In this document: piece after piece, positions 31,435 through 42,317 of the stretch | Layout: each line of letters begins with the position of its first letter | Position numbering within the stretch: position 1 is the first letter of the stretch | Origin: Lyophyllum atratum | Taxonomy: Eukaryota; Basidiomycota; Agaricomycetes; Agaricales; Lyophyllaceae | Assembly (NCBI GenBank): GCA_014905825.1 | Contig: JACGCN010000032.1 | Coordinates: 310,001 to 374,000, forward strand | DNA length: 64,000 nucleotides | Reading direction: 5' to 3' | Made by a program: the position numbers and the translations under genes | Notes under the pieces: generated by a model | What the model was told of the DNA's origin: nothing | Seen by the model: only the letters and a program-made list of their open reading frames with translations | The model's database searches: none

Positions 31435-32510
31435 CTAGACTTGCATCCGATCAGGCGGGTACGCCGGCGGCTCCTTCTTCGTCAGCCGGTCCTTCAACTT
31501 AGGCCTCTTTTCAGCGAGGAGTTTAAGGATCGCGAGGAGATCGAAGGGGTGCGCGGATGCGATGAGTATGCGTTTGCGCTGAGAGGTGGAGGAGGGGGAG
31601 GAGGAGGAGGAACGCGGAAAGGTGAGAGCGGGCACACGGGCCTTGGCGATATCGCGGACGTCGACCTGCCCCGCGGAGGCCGGGAAGCGGCCAGAGGGGT
31701 GGAGGAAGAGGAGGAGGCGGTAGGTGTGGAGGCTGGTGGACATGGCGTATTTAGGCGCCTTGGGGCAGCCTGAAGGTTTCGGCAAAGGGGCCGACGAGGT
31801 ATGGAGTGTTGAGTGTAGGGATAGCATGTTGGTCGCAGCCGAACGGGTGGTGAAGAAGGAAGGAGAGGACATACGGGTAGTGGCGGCGCGGTAGGTCCAT
31901 TTTGGAGCCTGAGATGCCTTGCTCTCCACTGGTTGGGTACCAGTCTATTGTAATAAATAGATCGTAAGCGTTTTGGATGTAACGTGAGTGGTAGTCTGAA
32001 AGACGAACCTTGGCCGGTGTACATCTTTTGGTTCTTTCTGCGGGGCTGATCGACAAGGCACTTGATCCCTTTGTCAGCTTGGCGGACGACATTGATGGTG
32101 CCATCTAGCGCATTCTATCAACAAAGCAACGCATAAGACTTTGAAAGTTGTATATCAAGGTCGAAGGATTCACCTTAAGCACGATCTCGGCGTTCTGGCG
32201 CTCTGGCAGCGACGCGTCAGAATGGGTGACGGCGTCAACGCTCTTGACAGCGTCGGGGAATGGGTGCCGCTGATGGCAGAGACTTCAACGACCTCGAAAT
32301 TCATCCCCGAATTTTGCGTAGTCCTTCCTTAGTTCGGCGACTTTGGCGACGGGGGCTGTACTAGTGGCATTGTCAAGGTTAAAGCATGACTCCAGAGCGG
32401 GGGAAAGGAGAGAGACGTACGCTCTGACACGATACCGCTTATTCAGCAGTTGCATCGCGATATGCGAGCCCACGAATCCAGAAGCCCCTGTGAGCTGTGG
32501 ACCGGTTTGC
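31435..32510 (-). pseudogene. NAD(P)-dependent reductase (GRE2-like), copy B, truncated
   Basis: Minus-strand counterpart of reductase A. Retained blocks: LTGASGFVGSHIAMQLLNK (near 32490-32435), VAELRKDYAKFGDEF, ALDGTINVVRQADKGIK, ISPAERTK, DWYPTSGEQGISGSKMD, TPYLVGPFAETFRLPQG, and KRILIASAHPFDLLAILKLL up to a stop at 31435. A deletion removes the VTSSIATV region near 32070 and shifts frame. The YRAARTLAEMELWAF helix, which contains the catalytic lysine region, is replaced by out-of-frame sequence. The last approximately 30 residues are missing relative to copy A. The 5' end is separated from any first exon by a MITE. These lesions differ from those of copy A. Confidence 0.7.
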
Positions 32511-32511
32511 G

Positions 32512-33075
32512 CAGTGGCGTGAGAAAAGTTTGCAGAGTCGATGCATGTCCTGCATCTTGGTCAGAGGCGTTGACCACACCACAACGGTAACACTTACAGA
32601 CTGACTTCTAGGGAGTGAAAGGTAGCTAATCATATGTAGTTTTGCTATGTACAGTAATATGTTACATCAAGGTGATATGGTGGAGTTCTGAGCCTCCTAA
32701 ATTGGTGAGCAAGATGTCTGAATATGGTACATCACAGGGTGTGTTGATAAAATCATGAAAGCACAACGACACTGGATGATACAATGTGAGGAAGTTAATA
32801 GTATGTATGTTTACCCTTGGGAGCCTTCATTGCTTTGATGCAAGCTGGTATCGAGTTGTACAGGTGGCAGAAATAGTCCAGGCATTTTGGTAATAATCAT
32901 GGAATCCCTTGCCTCAGTGTCAATTATCATACTAGTCTGAGTACATACATAAACTACACATCATTGGCTCTATATTCCTCCCTGAAAGTCAGTCCTTATG
33001 TGTTACGATTGTTGTACTGGAGGCGATGTGTCTTGGTCAGATGTGTCGACTCTGCAAACGTTTCTCACGCCACTG
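32512..33075. mobile_element. 564-bp MITE, copy 1
   Basis: Begins CAGTGGCGTGAGAAAAG at 32512 and ends CTCACGCCACTG at 33075, followed by TA. Both ends extend into imperfect inverted repeats of roughly 100 bp (GTTTGCAGAGTCGA; CAGACTGACTTCTAGGGAG / AAGGACTGACTTTCAGGGAG). It is non-coding. It is almost identical, in reverse orientation, to the copy at 38928-39491. The left TA is not intact (CG precedes the element). TIR sequence and TA flank point to Tc1/mariner. It sits between reductase relic B and the 3' end of the hydrolase-NB-ARC-TPR gene. Confidence 0.85.
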
Positions 33076-33125
33076 TACATAAAATGCCATCGAGTCAGCT
33101 TTTCAGTATTGGAACCTTGCAGGCT

Positions 33126-36100
33126 TTATGTATTCCATCGACGATATACAAATCTCTCCTCTCTCGAATTGGTATGCAGACCCTTGGTAGAACTCATCTC
33201 TTCAGTCGCTCGCCGCGTCAGGTAATCTAGGTTGACTTGGAACCTCAAAAGGTCCGGATGACCCGGCTCCAGCACAGTCTGGCCCGTCCTCAACGCTTGA
33301 TCCAGGATTTCCATAGCCTTCGCCGTATTGTCTTGATGATAGTACACCATGCCCAGGTATGACATGCACATCAAAGTCGTCGGATTTTCCGTTCCATGCA
33401 GCTCCTTACTCATCATCAATACATGCAGCGCTAGCTTCTCAGCGACATCCAGCCTTCCATGACCGATGTATACCCGCAGGAGAATGAGTTGCCTGACGAT
33501 CATCCTTGGATGCTCCGCCCCGACTAGCTTCCTAGTCATCTCGATGGCCTCGATCGCCAGCCGTTCACCCTCTTCCCATTGCTCCAGATCGGCGTATGTC
33601 GATGCCAAGTTGGCCATCGTAGGTAGGAGGTCAGGATGTTCAGGGCCCAAAGTTCTCCGTTTCCTCTCCAACACCTCCAGTCCCAGCTTCTCCGCCTCCC
33701 TCGGCTTTCGCTGACTCTTGTACGTCAACGCCAAGTTCGACATGGTGCCCAGCGTGCTTCGATCGTCCGGGCCCATGAGTTTCTTTCGTCCCTCCACGAC
33801 TGCCACTCCAAGCCGCTCAGCATCCTCCCACTTTTCGTTTTGTTGGTATGCCACGACCAACCGATCCATACTGTCAAGTGTGTTGGGATCGTCTAGCCCA
33901 TACATAGCTTTCCTCCACTCCACAGACTGCGAAATCATATCCTCAGCATCCTTCCCATAGACATTATCAGAGTAGACGCGCCAATACTTGTTGAATTCGT
34001 CATCGTCATGGGATGCGGGGGCGTCGACTTCTGCAGCGTACTGGCGATTCGCCTTGATGTGAGGGAGAATCATCCTTCGGAAGGCGTACTCTGAGCTCAT
34101 ATCCCCCATCGGGATCGAGAGAACCAGAATACGCTTCGTAGATCCGCATTTCTCCACCTGCTCAGTCGGCTTCATCCTGTCCCGGCTCCAATTGTGCACG
34201 AGGCGGTGGACGGCATACGACTTTCCTGTTCCACCCCTTCGGATGAGAGAGTATGAAAGCAGCATCTCGATGCCTTCGTTGAAGGGAAAAGGATCCCATT
34301 TTCGGTGTTTATCGAGCGCAAGAGGGAATGGTCTGGTCGCGTCGCTGTTTTCGGCTGCGCGTCGAAATATGTCTTCCTGTATGTTTTCCGGGTGGAGGAA
34401 TGCGAACGTCTCCAGGACGATAATGGCGCTTTCCGCGCTGGTGCTAGTCGCCCGCTGGCTGTTAATTGCATCGAATAGCATGTCCCATGTGCCGTACACC
34501 GCTCGACCATAATTGGTAGCTCCTTTGAATGAGGGATAGGCCATCAGCCGCCGCCTGTGGTTGGAGTACATCACGAGATAGCCAGGAAGGTCGACGAGTC
34601 CTCGCGCAATCGCAGTTCCAGCCTGGTCGACTGCAAGTGGTAAGAACGAAAGCTCGGTGACAATTCTACGCGCCTCCAGCCGCAGTTCTTCAGATGAAAC
34701 GTCCAGCCGAGCGGCAGTCAGCAGCAAGGTAATGGAATCGCCATCCTCCATTTCCTCAATCTCGATAGAGTGGGAGATAACATGCCCCATCTCGCGTGTC
34801 AGACTCGTAACAAGTATATTGCCGCGGTTTCCGGGCGGCAGATATTTGGCTATGAGGCTCGAGTCCCGATCTGCATTGTCGAACACGAGCAACCATTCGC
34901 CCTCAGCGCGGGAGATCCAACGGAGAACGGATTGAGCAGACTCGGGTACGCCCGACGCCTTAGCCTCTGGATCGTCGATGGCGATGGTACGGAGACTTGA
35001 TTCAATGGTTTCGGTGTTATTCGCATCCACCCAAAAGATGCGCCAGAACCTGATGTACGTTCAGGGCTTGAGTCAGGAAATGCCGGCCTAAATATCGGAA
35101 TAATCTTACCTGCCTGCGTTCAGTTCGGCAAATTTGAGTGCGATTTGCGTTTTCCCAACACCTGCAATACCGTGCAGCAAAACTCGCTGCTGCGTGTCTT
35201 CGTTTCTCCGGCCAAAGAAGAGATTTTGAAGGTCTGCTAGGTGGCCAGTGCGCCCAGTAAAGTGTTGGCTGGGCGCTGGGACGTAGCTGATAACGCTTTG
35301 ATCTCGGCGCACGACTATCATAAATTGGTTACCCTATGGACATTTCCATGATATCGCTGGACTAACTCTCGGTTCTGTTGTATCGCATCCACTCGCGTTG
35401 TATCTTCTGCGGCGCCTTCTTCACCATGACACGCAAGGATTCGAGCACGGTTTGAAAATCGTCGTCGTCGGATGATGCGAACTTTGACATGCCACTGTGG
35501 TCTTTGTTGATGGCAATGGCTTCAGCATCGCGTACCCCGGGAACGACGGCAGACGATCTTGGAACCAGCTAAAAAGTCGATCACTCTTAGCATCGATCAT
35601 AAAGGGAAGGAGGATTTGATAATGCTGACCGTTATCTGCCGACCGCCAGGCAAGCGAGTTGCGTGTGCCTCATAGAAGAACTTCATGTCAATTCGCTCGC
35701 TGATCGAAGTGAAATGAGCTTGCTGTGTTTCAAGAAACTCGGAATCGGGTGCCAGGTTCTCGAGAACTCCACTGCTTGTCGAATAGTAGAGTGATTGGAT
35801 TTGAAGCACGATCAGGCCTAGTGAGACACCCTTTGCACCCTGGTGCGGGGTGCCCAAGAATATAATTGCGGAGGTCGACACTTGGATGGCCTTGTGGTCA
35901 TCAAGATGATTTGGACCCGCGGGATACGCGTGGAAAAGCGCCTTTGCGGAGATGTGAGCGTAAAACGTACATGAAACCGCCCAAGAATCTGTCCATACCT
36001 GTTTGAGGATTATTCCACCGAGACTATGGACCACGAACACGATTGGCCGCTCCCTTGTCTTTAACCTCCTTCAGTAGACTGTTCACTAAGTCGAAGTCCG

Positions 36101-36615
36101 ATGCGTACGTCAGTTTTTTCTCGGAAGATTGCAAGCTTTGCAAGAAAATCTTCCGCGTGCCTCTGAGCGGTCTGGTGCGTTGACCGATCGCCGGTAGTGT
36201 TGGCATCGTAACCATAAGTCAGAATCCTTGCAGTTCGAATTTCAGAAGGCAAAAGGTCGCGAAGCCAGAGTACCCCGCTACCACTGTGCGTCCACACCGC
36301 ATCACGATCCCCATTCAGTCCATGAATAGCCACAATGCTGGGGAGACCACTGTCAAAGCTTGACAGGCAGGTCGTCCAAATTAACACTTACTCGACGGTA
36401 GGATCATCTCCGGGAGCTAGTTCCTTGATACCTAGGTTAAAGCTGTGAAAGCTGTCTGCCTTCTGCCAAATGATGCCCCGTCAGCAGTCACGCCAGATTA
36501 GATGGCAAAGACTTACCGCTTTGAATCTCCAAGGGTTTGCCAGAATAGCAGTAAGAATTACTGGAATGGAAAGAAGAATCAATAGGCGAGTAGAATTGTC
36601 GCTGAGGGCAAGCAT
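33126..36615 (-). CDS. membrane-anchored alpha/beta-hydrolase-NB-ARC-TPR receptor (fungal NLR)
   Basis: Three-part STAND receptor. ATG 36615 starts a hydrophobic N-terminal helix (LLILLSIPVILTAILANPW), spliced to FNLGIKELAPGDDPTVE. A SesB-like alpha/beta-hydrolase domain follows: SIVAIHGLNGDRDAVWTH, TARILTYGYDANTTGD, the nucleophile elbow FVVHSLGGIILKQ (near 36025), IIFLGTPHQGAKG, and a likely catalytic His in AIAINKDHSGMSKFAS. The NB-ARC domain begins FTGRTGHLADLQNLFFG and has the P-loop HGIAGVGKTQIAL (about 35150), the Walker-B-like LLVFDNAD, NILVTSLTRE and the LPLA motif in FLPLAVDQAG. The C-terminus has five or six 42-residue kinesin-light-chain-type TPRs (for example TMSNLALTYKSQRKPREAEK, TMANLASTYADLEQWEEGER) ending at the stop at 33126. 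Introns are short and phases agree. Such proteins are thought to sense non-self through the repeats and to act through the hydrolase. Intact. Confidence 0.88.
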
Positions 36616-36984
36616 CCCAGAATACAGAGTGCTGTCACGATGACAGTGCCAGGAGGGCTCAGTCTTCCTTTATAAGGTTCCTTTCGTCCGGCCACAGCTT
36701 CTTCGCACTTCACAGCTTTTCGGTAGCCATGCACTATCCACGTGTATCATACGCAGCTGGGACATACTATATGATCGATAGGGCGTCAGAAGCCTTCATT
36801 TCCTGAGGAGGTGTGAGTTTTGAAGTTGGAGTGGAAGAGCGAAGTTCGAGTTGAAACCCCGCGCGCCAATTTCGGTCACGACGTCGATAGTATGGAAAGC
36901 CAGACGGTCGCGCTCTGCCGACCTGCTGAGAATGAAATTTCTTGATGGGGACCCCATGCACTGCGATCGCCCGTGATCCTAACA
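36616..36984. other. upstream region of the NLR and start of the TCF25 relic
   Basis: About 370 bp. It must include the promoter of the minus-strand receptor. A long minus frame at 36767-37126 is antisense to the relic and is not convincing. Nothing else is recognised. Confidence 0.4.
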
Positions 36985-37720
36985 ACCGTCTATTGTGAAG
37001 AACGAGAACTTGAAGGCGGTTAACAAAGCCAAGGCGAAGGAGAAGAAAGCTGCGAATGATAAGCTTGAAGAAGACCTTGCCGAGCTCTCCGTCAAGTATG
37101 TCAGTCCCTAGTACGAGCCCCACCAAGACTGACAGCAGCCCCTCTGCGAATTACCCGACCTCCAAAAAGCCTCCACCACCACTCCCACCTCCCCACGCAC
37201 GACGTGCCCTCCTCGCCGTCGCGTCCCCCATCTCGATAGCGAAGCCCGGCTGCGTAAATTCTCCGGCTGCAAAGTCATCCAGGCCGATAAATTTCCTTTG
37301 TTCCCCAGCGCAGGATTAGTGCGGAGAAACGCAGCGGCGCAGAAGTCCCCATTTGACACGGCCGCAGCCTGGGCCGTGGTCTGCGAGCGCGATGGAAGCG
37401 CTGTCTATTCTGGTCTTGGGTGAACAGGAGACCAAGGGTCAGGGAGAGCAGGGAGAGGAGACCTGGTGGACGGCGGAGTATAGCAGAGGTATAAGAGCAT
37501 AGCGAAGATGTTTATTCAGGCTGTCATGAGCGGATGTGAGTGTCACCTTACTCTTCGTTCTTTCCTTTCCGCCCTGGATGCCTCTTGCCCTTGCGTTCTT
37601 TGTTGTTGATCCCCTGATTATTTTGCAGACCGGGTCGCGCTCTGGGAAACCCGCGAAAGCTCCCATGGCAAAGATGCGGGAGGATACAACTGGCGAGACG
37701 GTAAGTCGACCTTTTTGAAG
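36985..37720 (+). pseudogene. TCF25 / Rqc1-like gene relic
   Basis: Fragments in the order found in TCF25/Rqc1, a subunit of the ribosome quality-control complex: ENLKAVNKAKAKEKKAANDK and LEEDLAELSVK (36995-37096), HLDSEARLRKFSGCKVIQAD (about 37225-37290), HLTRPQPGPWSASAMEALS (37350-37408), GEETWWTAEYSR (37452-37490), then in another frame RYKSIAKMFIQAVMSG (37490-37535), and GRALGNPRKLPWQ (37630-37665), matching the family's xxxLRKLPWH block. Frame changes between these pieces (clearly between EYSR and RYKS) and the absence of the remaining two thirds of the family indicate a broken, partial copy. Confidence 0.5.
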
Positions 37721-38927
37721 TTTTGATATCTTCTCTAACATCCATTTACCCAATCCAAGCCAGCCAAGGAAGCATGCCAGCCTAAGACAGATCCTCCACT
37801 GCTTCCCTTCCGATCTCCGACTCCTAGCAGCCAAATCCAACATCGCACTCCCATCCACCATCCGAGTCTACCGCGGTTTCAAGATCAAGACCAGCACAGG
37901 CCCCCTTCCGCTGCATATCGACGCTGCGCTCCATGCCTCATCCCACATGTATGCCCAGTGCTTAGCGCACGTGTCACCGGGGCAGTAGTATCACCACCAC
38001 CTCCCGCTGCACGACTCTGACGGATTTGCTGGACAGATTCAAAGCTAAGAACTTCAATTCTCACCGCCTCGCTCCAGTTGCCGCCATTCCCAGCCTCAAC
38101 CTGACATGTCCCATGCCGCCGGCCATGTTTCCCAACACCGACGCCGATCTCACGTCCCGCCCGTGCCGCCACCCAGCCCTAGCCCCAACCCCGACCCGAC
38201 ACAAGCCCCATACTACTAGCCGTGTTTCACAACGCTGACACTGATGACAACGCCCATGCCGTTGCCGCTGGTTCCAGACGCAGTCCCAGCAGCCCGTATG
38301 CACCGCAAGCGCCTTCGCCTTCGCTGCTGCTCCCACCACGTTACTCTTGCAGGGACGAGAAATTCTCATTCGAGCCAGTTCCATTCCCAGGCACCTAGCT
38401 TTCACTCTCCAGGCTCGTTCCCCCCTATGTCAGCTCCTGTACTCGGAGGAGCCTGCAATCGCGGGTCTTTTCAGGTGCCGGAGCTATTTCTATGCGGGAA
38501 GGATGTGGTAGTGTCTGTGGTCCGGTGAGCTGAGGCCGTCGGCGCACGATTCTCTTGCAATTTTCTTAGTTTTCTTTCGGTCCTCGGTTCGCGTAGTCTG
38601 ATACTTACTACACAGCTATATAATGAATTCAATAATTTTCGCGTCCACGAAGCTGCGGAGTCATCCAAGGACATTCTTGAGGAAATTAAAAAGACTCAGT
38701 CAGAGTAGGCTCATCTCAAGTGCAGGCTTGCTCCGCTTTGCAGCTCTCACGTTGCCTCACAGATGCATGGATAATTTTTTCCCGTTCCCGGTCAACGTCA
38801 ATCTTATGATTGTCAGGTCCATGCTGCCAAAATCCAGAACTTGGATCTGCCTGTTCAGAGCCTGTTCAGTAACCGGATCGTTTGAGATCGTTTCTCGAGT
38901 TTCGTTTCTGTGTACCGTGTGAACCTA
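37721..38927. other. gene-poor stretch
   Basis: About 1.2 kb. A plus-strand stretch at 37765-37988 can be read as one frame (FPSDLRLLAAKSNIALPSTI ... LHASSHMYAQCLAHVSPGQ) and might be an exon, but no family is recognised. Pro/Ser/Thr-rich frames at 38026-38528 look compositional. The MITE begins at 38928. Confidence 0.35.
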
Positions 38928-39491
38928 CAGTGGCGTGAGAAACGTTTGCAGAGTCGACACATCTGACCAAGACACATCGCCTCCAGTACAACAATCGTAA
39001 CACATAAGGACTGACTTTCAGGGAGGAATATAGAGCCAATGATGTGTAGTTTATGTATGTACTCAGACTAGTATGATAATTGACACTGAGGCAAGGGATT
39101 CCATGATTATTACCAAAATGCCTGGACTATTTCTGCCACCTGTACAACTCGATACCAGCTTGCATCAAAGCAATGAAGGCTCCCAAGGGTAAACATACAT
39201 ACTATTAACTTCCTCACATTGTATCATCCAGTGTCGTTGTGCTTTCATGATTTTATCAACACACCCTGTGATGTACCATATTCAGACATCTTGCTCACCA
39301 ATTTAGGAGGCTCAGAACTCCACCATATCACCTTGATGTAACATATTACTGTACATAGCAAAACTACATATGATTAGCTACCTTTCACTCCCTAGAAGTC
39401 AGTCTGTAAGTGTTACCGTTGTGGTGTGGTCAACGCCTCTGACCAAGATGCAGGACATGCATCGACTCTGCAAACTTTTCTCACGCCACTG
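38928..39491. mobile_element. 564-bp MITE, copy 2
   Basis: Inverted relative to copy 1, with the same 564-bp length and near-identical sequence. Ends: CAGTGGCGTGAGAAACG at 38928 and CACGCCACTG at 39491, with TA on both sides (38926-38927 and 39492-39493), a clean TA target-site duplication. It has long imperfect terminal inverted repeats and no coding capacity. Sequence between the ends includes a conserved GCATCAAAGCAATGAAGGC tract. Confidence 0.9.
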
Positions 39492-39601
39492 TACTCCATA
39501 CTGATCATGAGAAAACACTCCGAGTAAAATTGGGCGGCATTGCTGTCTCATTCAACTCATCTCAGCTCCGCCTTGTCTCCTCAATCATAGATAAACCAGT
39601 G

Positions 39602-39653
39602 CCTCCCTCTACACTATACACTAAGAACCTCCCTCTACACTATACACTAAGAA
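39602..39653. repeat. two tandem copies of a 26-bp unit
   Basis: CCTCCCTCTACACTATACAC plus TAAGAA occurs twice head-to-tail (39602-39627 and 39628-39653), about 240 bp upstream of the next gene and 110 bp after MITE copy 2. It may lie in the promoter of that gene. Confidence 0.8.
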
Positions 39654-39892
39654 ATAATTTAGAAATAAGCAGACACTCATTTCAAGTTTCAACCAAGTGT
39701 ACGAGGTCCCAGTCCTTGGTTGAATGATCTACCCGCGGCATCTGCGATGCCGACGGCATCAGCAGAGCGCGACCGTCCGGCTTTCCATACGATAGGGTCA
39801 CGAGACTTGGGAGTTCATTGTTTTCCACCACCTTCAAGTCGAGCCAGGAGAAATCGCGAAGGCACAGTGGGCGAGGAGCTCTGCCGGTGATC

Positions 39893-42317
39893 ATGGCCCA
39901 CTCGCCGTCGCACCGCTCGACCCACTCCCTGAGCCAGAGCAATCTTCAACTTCCTGGCCCAGGTCCAACGCAGAAACAACAGAGGAGACTGACTTCGCCA
40001 GCATCCAATTCTTCCCTCAATCCAGTTCGTGATTTTTACCTGTTCTAGGGATCTTCAAGTCGAGCTTGAGCTAAGATAAAACTTTGGTATACAGCCTGAG
40101 GGTTATCGACCGCCAGCAGGTCGGCCACCGTCACCACTGCGGAATGGGTTTGTCCCGGACACGTTCACGGGCATCGACCCCGACGAAGTCTCGGAAGATG
40201 GCGAGGATGACGAAGATTTTCACGACCGAGGAAGGTGGCCTGAGCGATCACCGTCACCATCCTCATCTGTTTCACAGCTTGCTGCCAGCTTCACCCAGCG
40301 CGTCGGGAATTTTCTCGGGAATATGGCACCGCGATCTCCAGGACTTATGCCCACCGACGCTGAATTAGAGGCTGAAGCAGAACGCGAGAGAGATAGAAGC
40401 AGGCGAGAGGCTGAGCGGATCTTGACCAGAGAGGCCGAAGAGAGGCAGTTGGTCGAGGAACGCGTACTAGCAATGATGGAGATCACCAGGAGCCTTCCAC
40501 CGCCACCTTCTCGCTCGCAAACTGGTTCAAACCCACCTTCACCTTCGAACTCGCAAAAGGATGGCACGAATTGGTGGACGGCAGCCAAGAACAAGCTGAC
40601 GCCGACAAAGGACAAGGACCCACTCACACCGGCGCAGCAAGTCATTTTGGAAGCCAAAGCGCGGGAGAAGGACAAGAGGGGGAAAGGGAAGGAGAAAGAA
40701 CAGGATAAGGAATGGTCCGCCAACGCTCAGGACAAGTACAACGATTCTGCTTCCTTGAACCTCAATATTCCGCATCCGCCGCCGCCGCATAGGAAGCCGG
40801 TACCAGCATCCCCATCCTCTCCGACCCCATCACGTCCTAATCTATCCAATTTGCCGCCAAACTTGACGCCTTCGCCCATGCGCTCAAGCGATGCCGCGTC
40901 GTCATCGCCATCGAGGGAGGCCCCGCTCCTCTACGCTCATTTCAATCCGCAAGGCACGTTGGACATGCCTGCAACTCTCCTCACCATCGCCAAAAGATTT
41001 GAGAAGCTCGAGAAATGGGCCGTCGGTCATGTCCGTGCTCTAGAGGAGCGGATGAGTGACGTCGAAAGATGGCTAGTGGACAAGGAGAAAGAAAAGGACA
41101 AGGACAAGGAGGAAGCAGCGTCTGTTCATGAGACTTCGCGAGACGATGTATCCGCATCTGTTAAGCATGACCTCCTGGATATGAAGGACAACATCACAGA
41201 ACTTCAAGGTCGGGTCGGTATACTCGGTCGTGAGATGGCGAAACTTGCGACTGCTCCTTCCAACCTCTCTTCTGGACCTTCCCGTCAGCCGGGGCCGATC
41301 TCCGTTGCACCGCCCACGACTTCGACCATTGTCGTGCATGACAACCCTGTCGAGCTCCCGACATCGCCAGTCTCGACACCACAACATTCCCGTCTCGTCT
41401 CAGCCACGGCTCGTGAGTCCACGAGCCCACCGATGGCGTCTTCCAAATCCTCAGGTACACGGCTGCCCTATCCTACAGGAGACTATGCAACCCCACCTGG
41501 CACAAGCGTCCTCTCCCAAGGTGTCTTCTCGCCAACTAACTCACCACCGTCGTCTATCACTTCGGCTACCCGAATTCGGCCTCTTTCTGTCGCAGGCGTA
41601 CCAGGCGTTGGCCTGGGCCTGGGACTCTCCACGCTAAATACCGCCTCCATGTCTTCCATCTCCTCAAGCATACATGGGACCTCTCCCCAAGCTGCACGTG
41701 CCACCAGTCCTACACAGGGACTTCCTCCACCGAAGTATCCCTCCCCACGGCGCTCGAGCGTCAGCCCAACGCCACGCAAACGCTACACCGTCGCACTTGG
41801 CGAACCTATCGTCTCTCCACCCGATCTCACCCCCGAGCCCGAGCGCCGCCTGTCCCGTCGGCCCACCTCCGCCATGGGCACTGCCTTTTTCTCGACGTCA
41901 CCTCATGAGCTCAATGACGAACCGGACGAGGAGAATGAGTTCCAGGACGAGACGATCGGCAAGTCGTCCGCAGCGCGCTTCGCGAACGCTGCGGGCGGGG
42001 ACTACAAACCCTCAACCCCGTCGCCCGCGTCGAACCGTAGACTCCGTGCGCAGTCGGCGTATGGGTTCTCCAACCTCCAGCCGCCGCAGACCCCCGTGAC
42101 ACCGCTTAAGCCGCGCATCCGCTCCCGCTCGACTGAACGCCTTGTTTCTGGCCCTGGCCCGGAAAGCAGTTTCCCGACGGGGAAGTTTGTGGACCCGTTG
42201 GTGCTGAGGAGGCAGGATAAGGAGGGGGCGAAGATTGCGATGCCGAAGCCGGTGGGGAAGGTCCCTATCGGGCAACTCGTAGCGTTCTTTGATGACAAGA
42301 AGAAGGCTGGGGCGTGA
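39893..42317 (+). CDS. conserved disordered protein with a coiled-coil core, function unknown
   Basis: ATG 39893 begins MAHSPSHRSTHSLSQSNLQ. An intron (about 40026-40096) joins SSLNP to PEGYRPPAGRPPSPLRNGF, after which the frame is open to TGA at 42317, about 780 residues in total. Features: an acidic stretch (SEDGEDDEDFHDRGRW), a possible amphipathic block ASFTQRVGNFLGN, a charged coiled coil (EAEAERERDRSRREAERI), and a compact conserved-looking block near 40960-41100 (LLTIAKRFEKLEKWAVGHVR, LEERMSDVERWLVDKEKEKD). A second helical piece follows (LLDMKDNITELQGRVGILGR). The long Ser/Pro-rich tail ends PIGQLVAFFDDKKKAGA. The compact block is one I associate with uncharacterised basidiomycete proteins. 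The design suggests a scaffold, possibly cytoskeletal or polarity-related, but that is a guess. Confidence 0.75.

Larger units (their letters stand above)
28005..32510. repeat. right arm (B) of the large inverted duplication
   Basis: Mirror copy of the left arm: NACHT gene B on plus, then reductase B on minus. It is broken at its right end by a MITE (from 32512) inside or next to the first reductase intron. Protein-level similarity of the NACHT cores is high (roughly nine of ten residues by eye). Introns also match, so the duplication is fairly recent. Confidence 0.85.
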
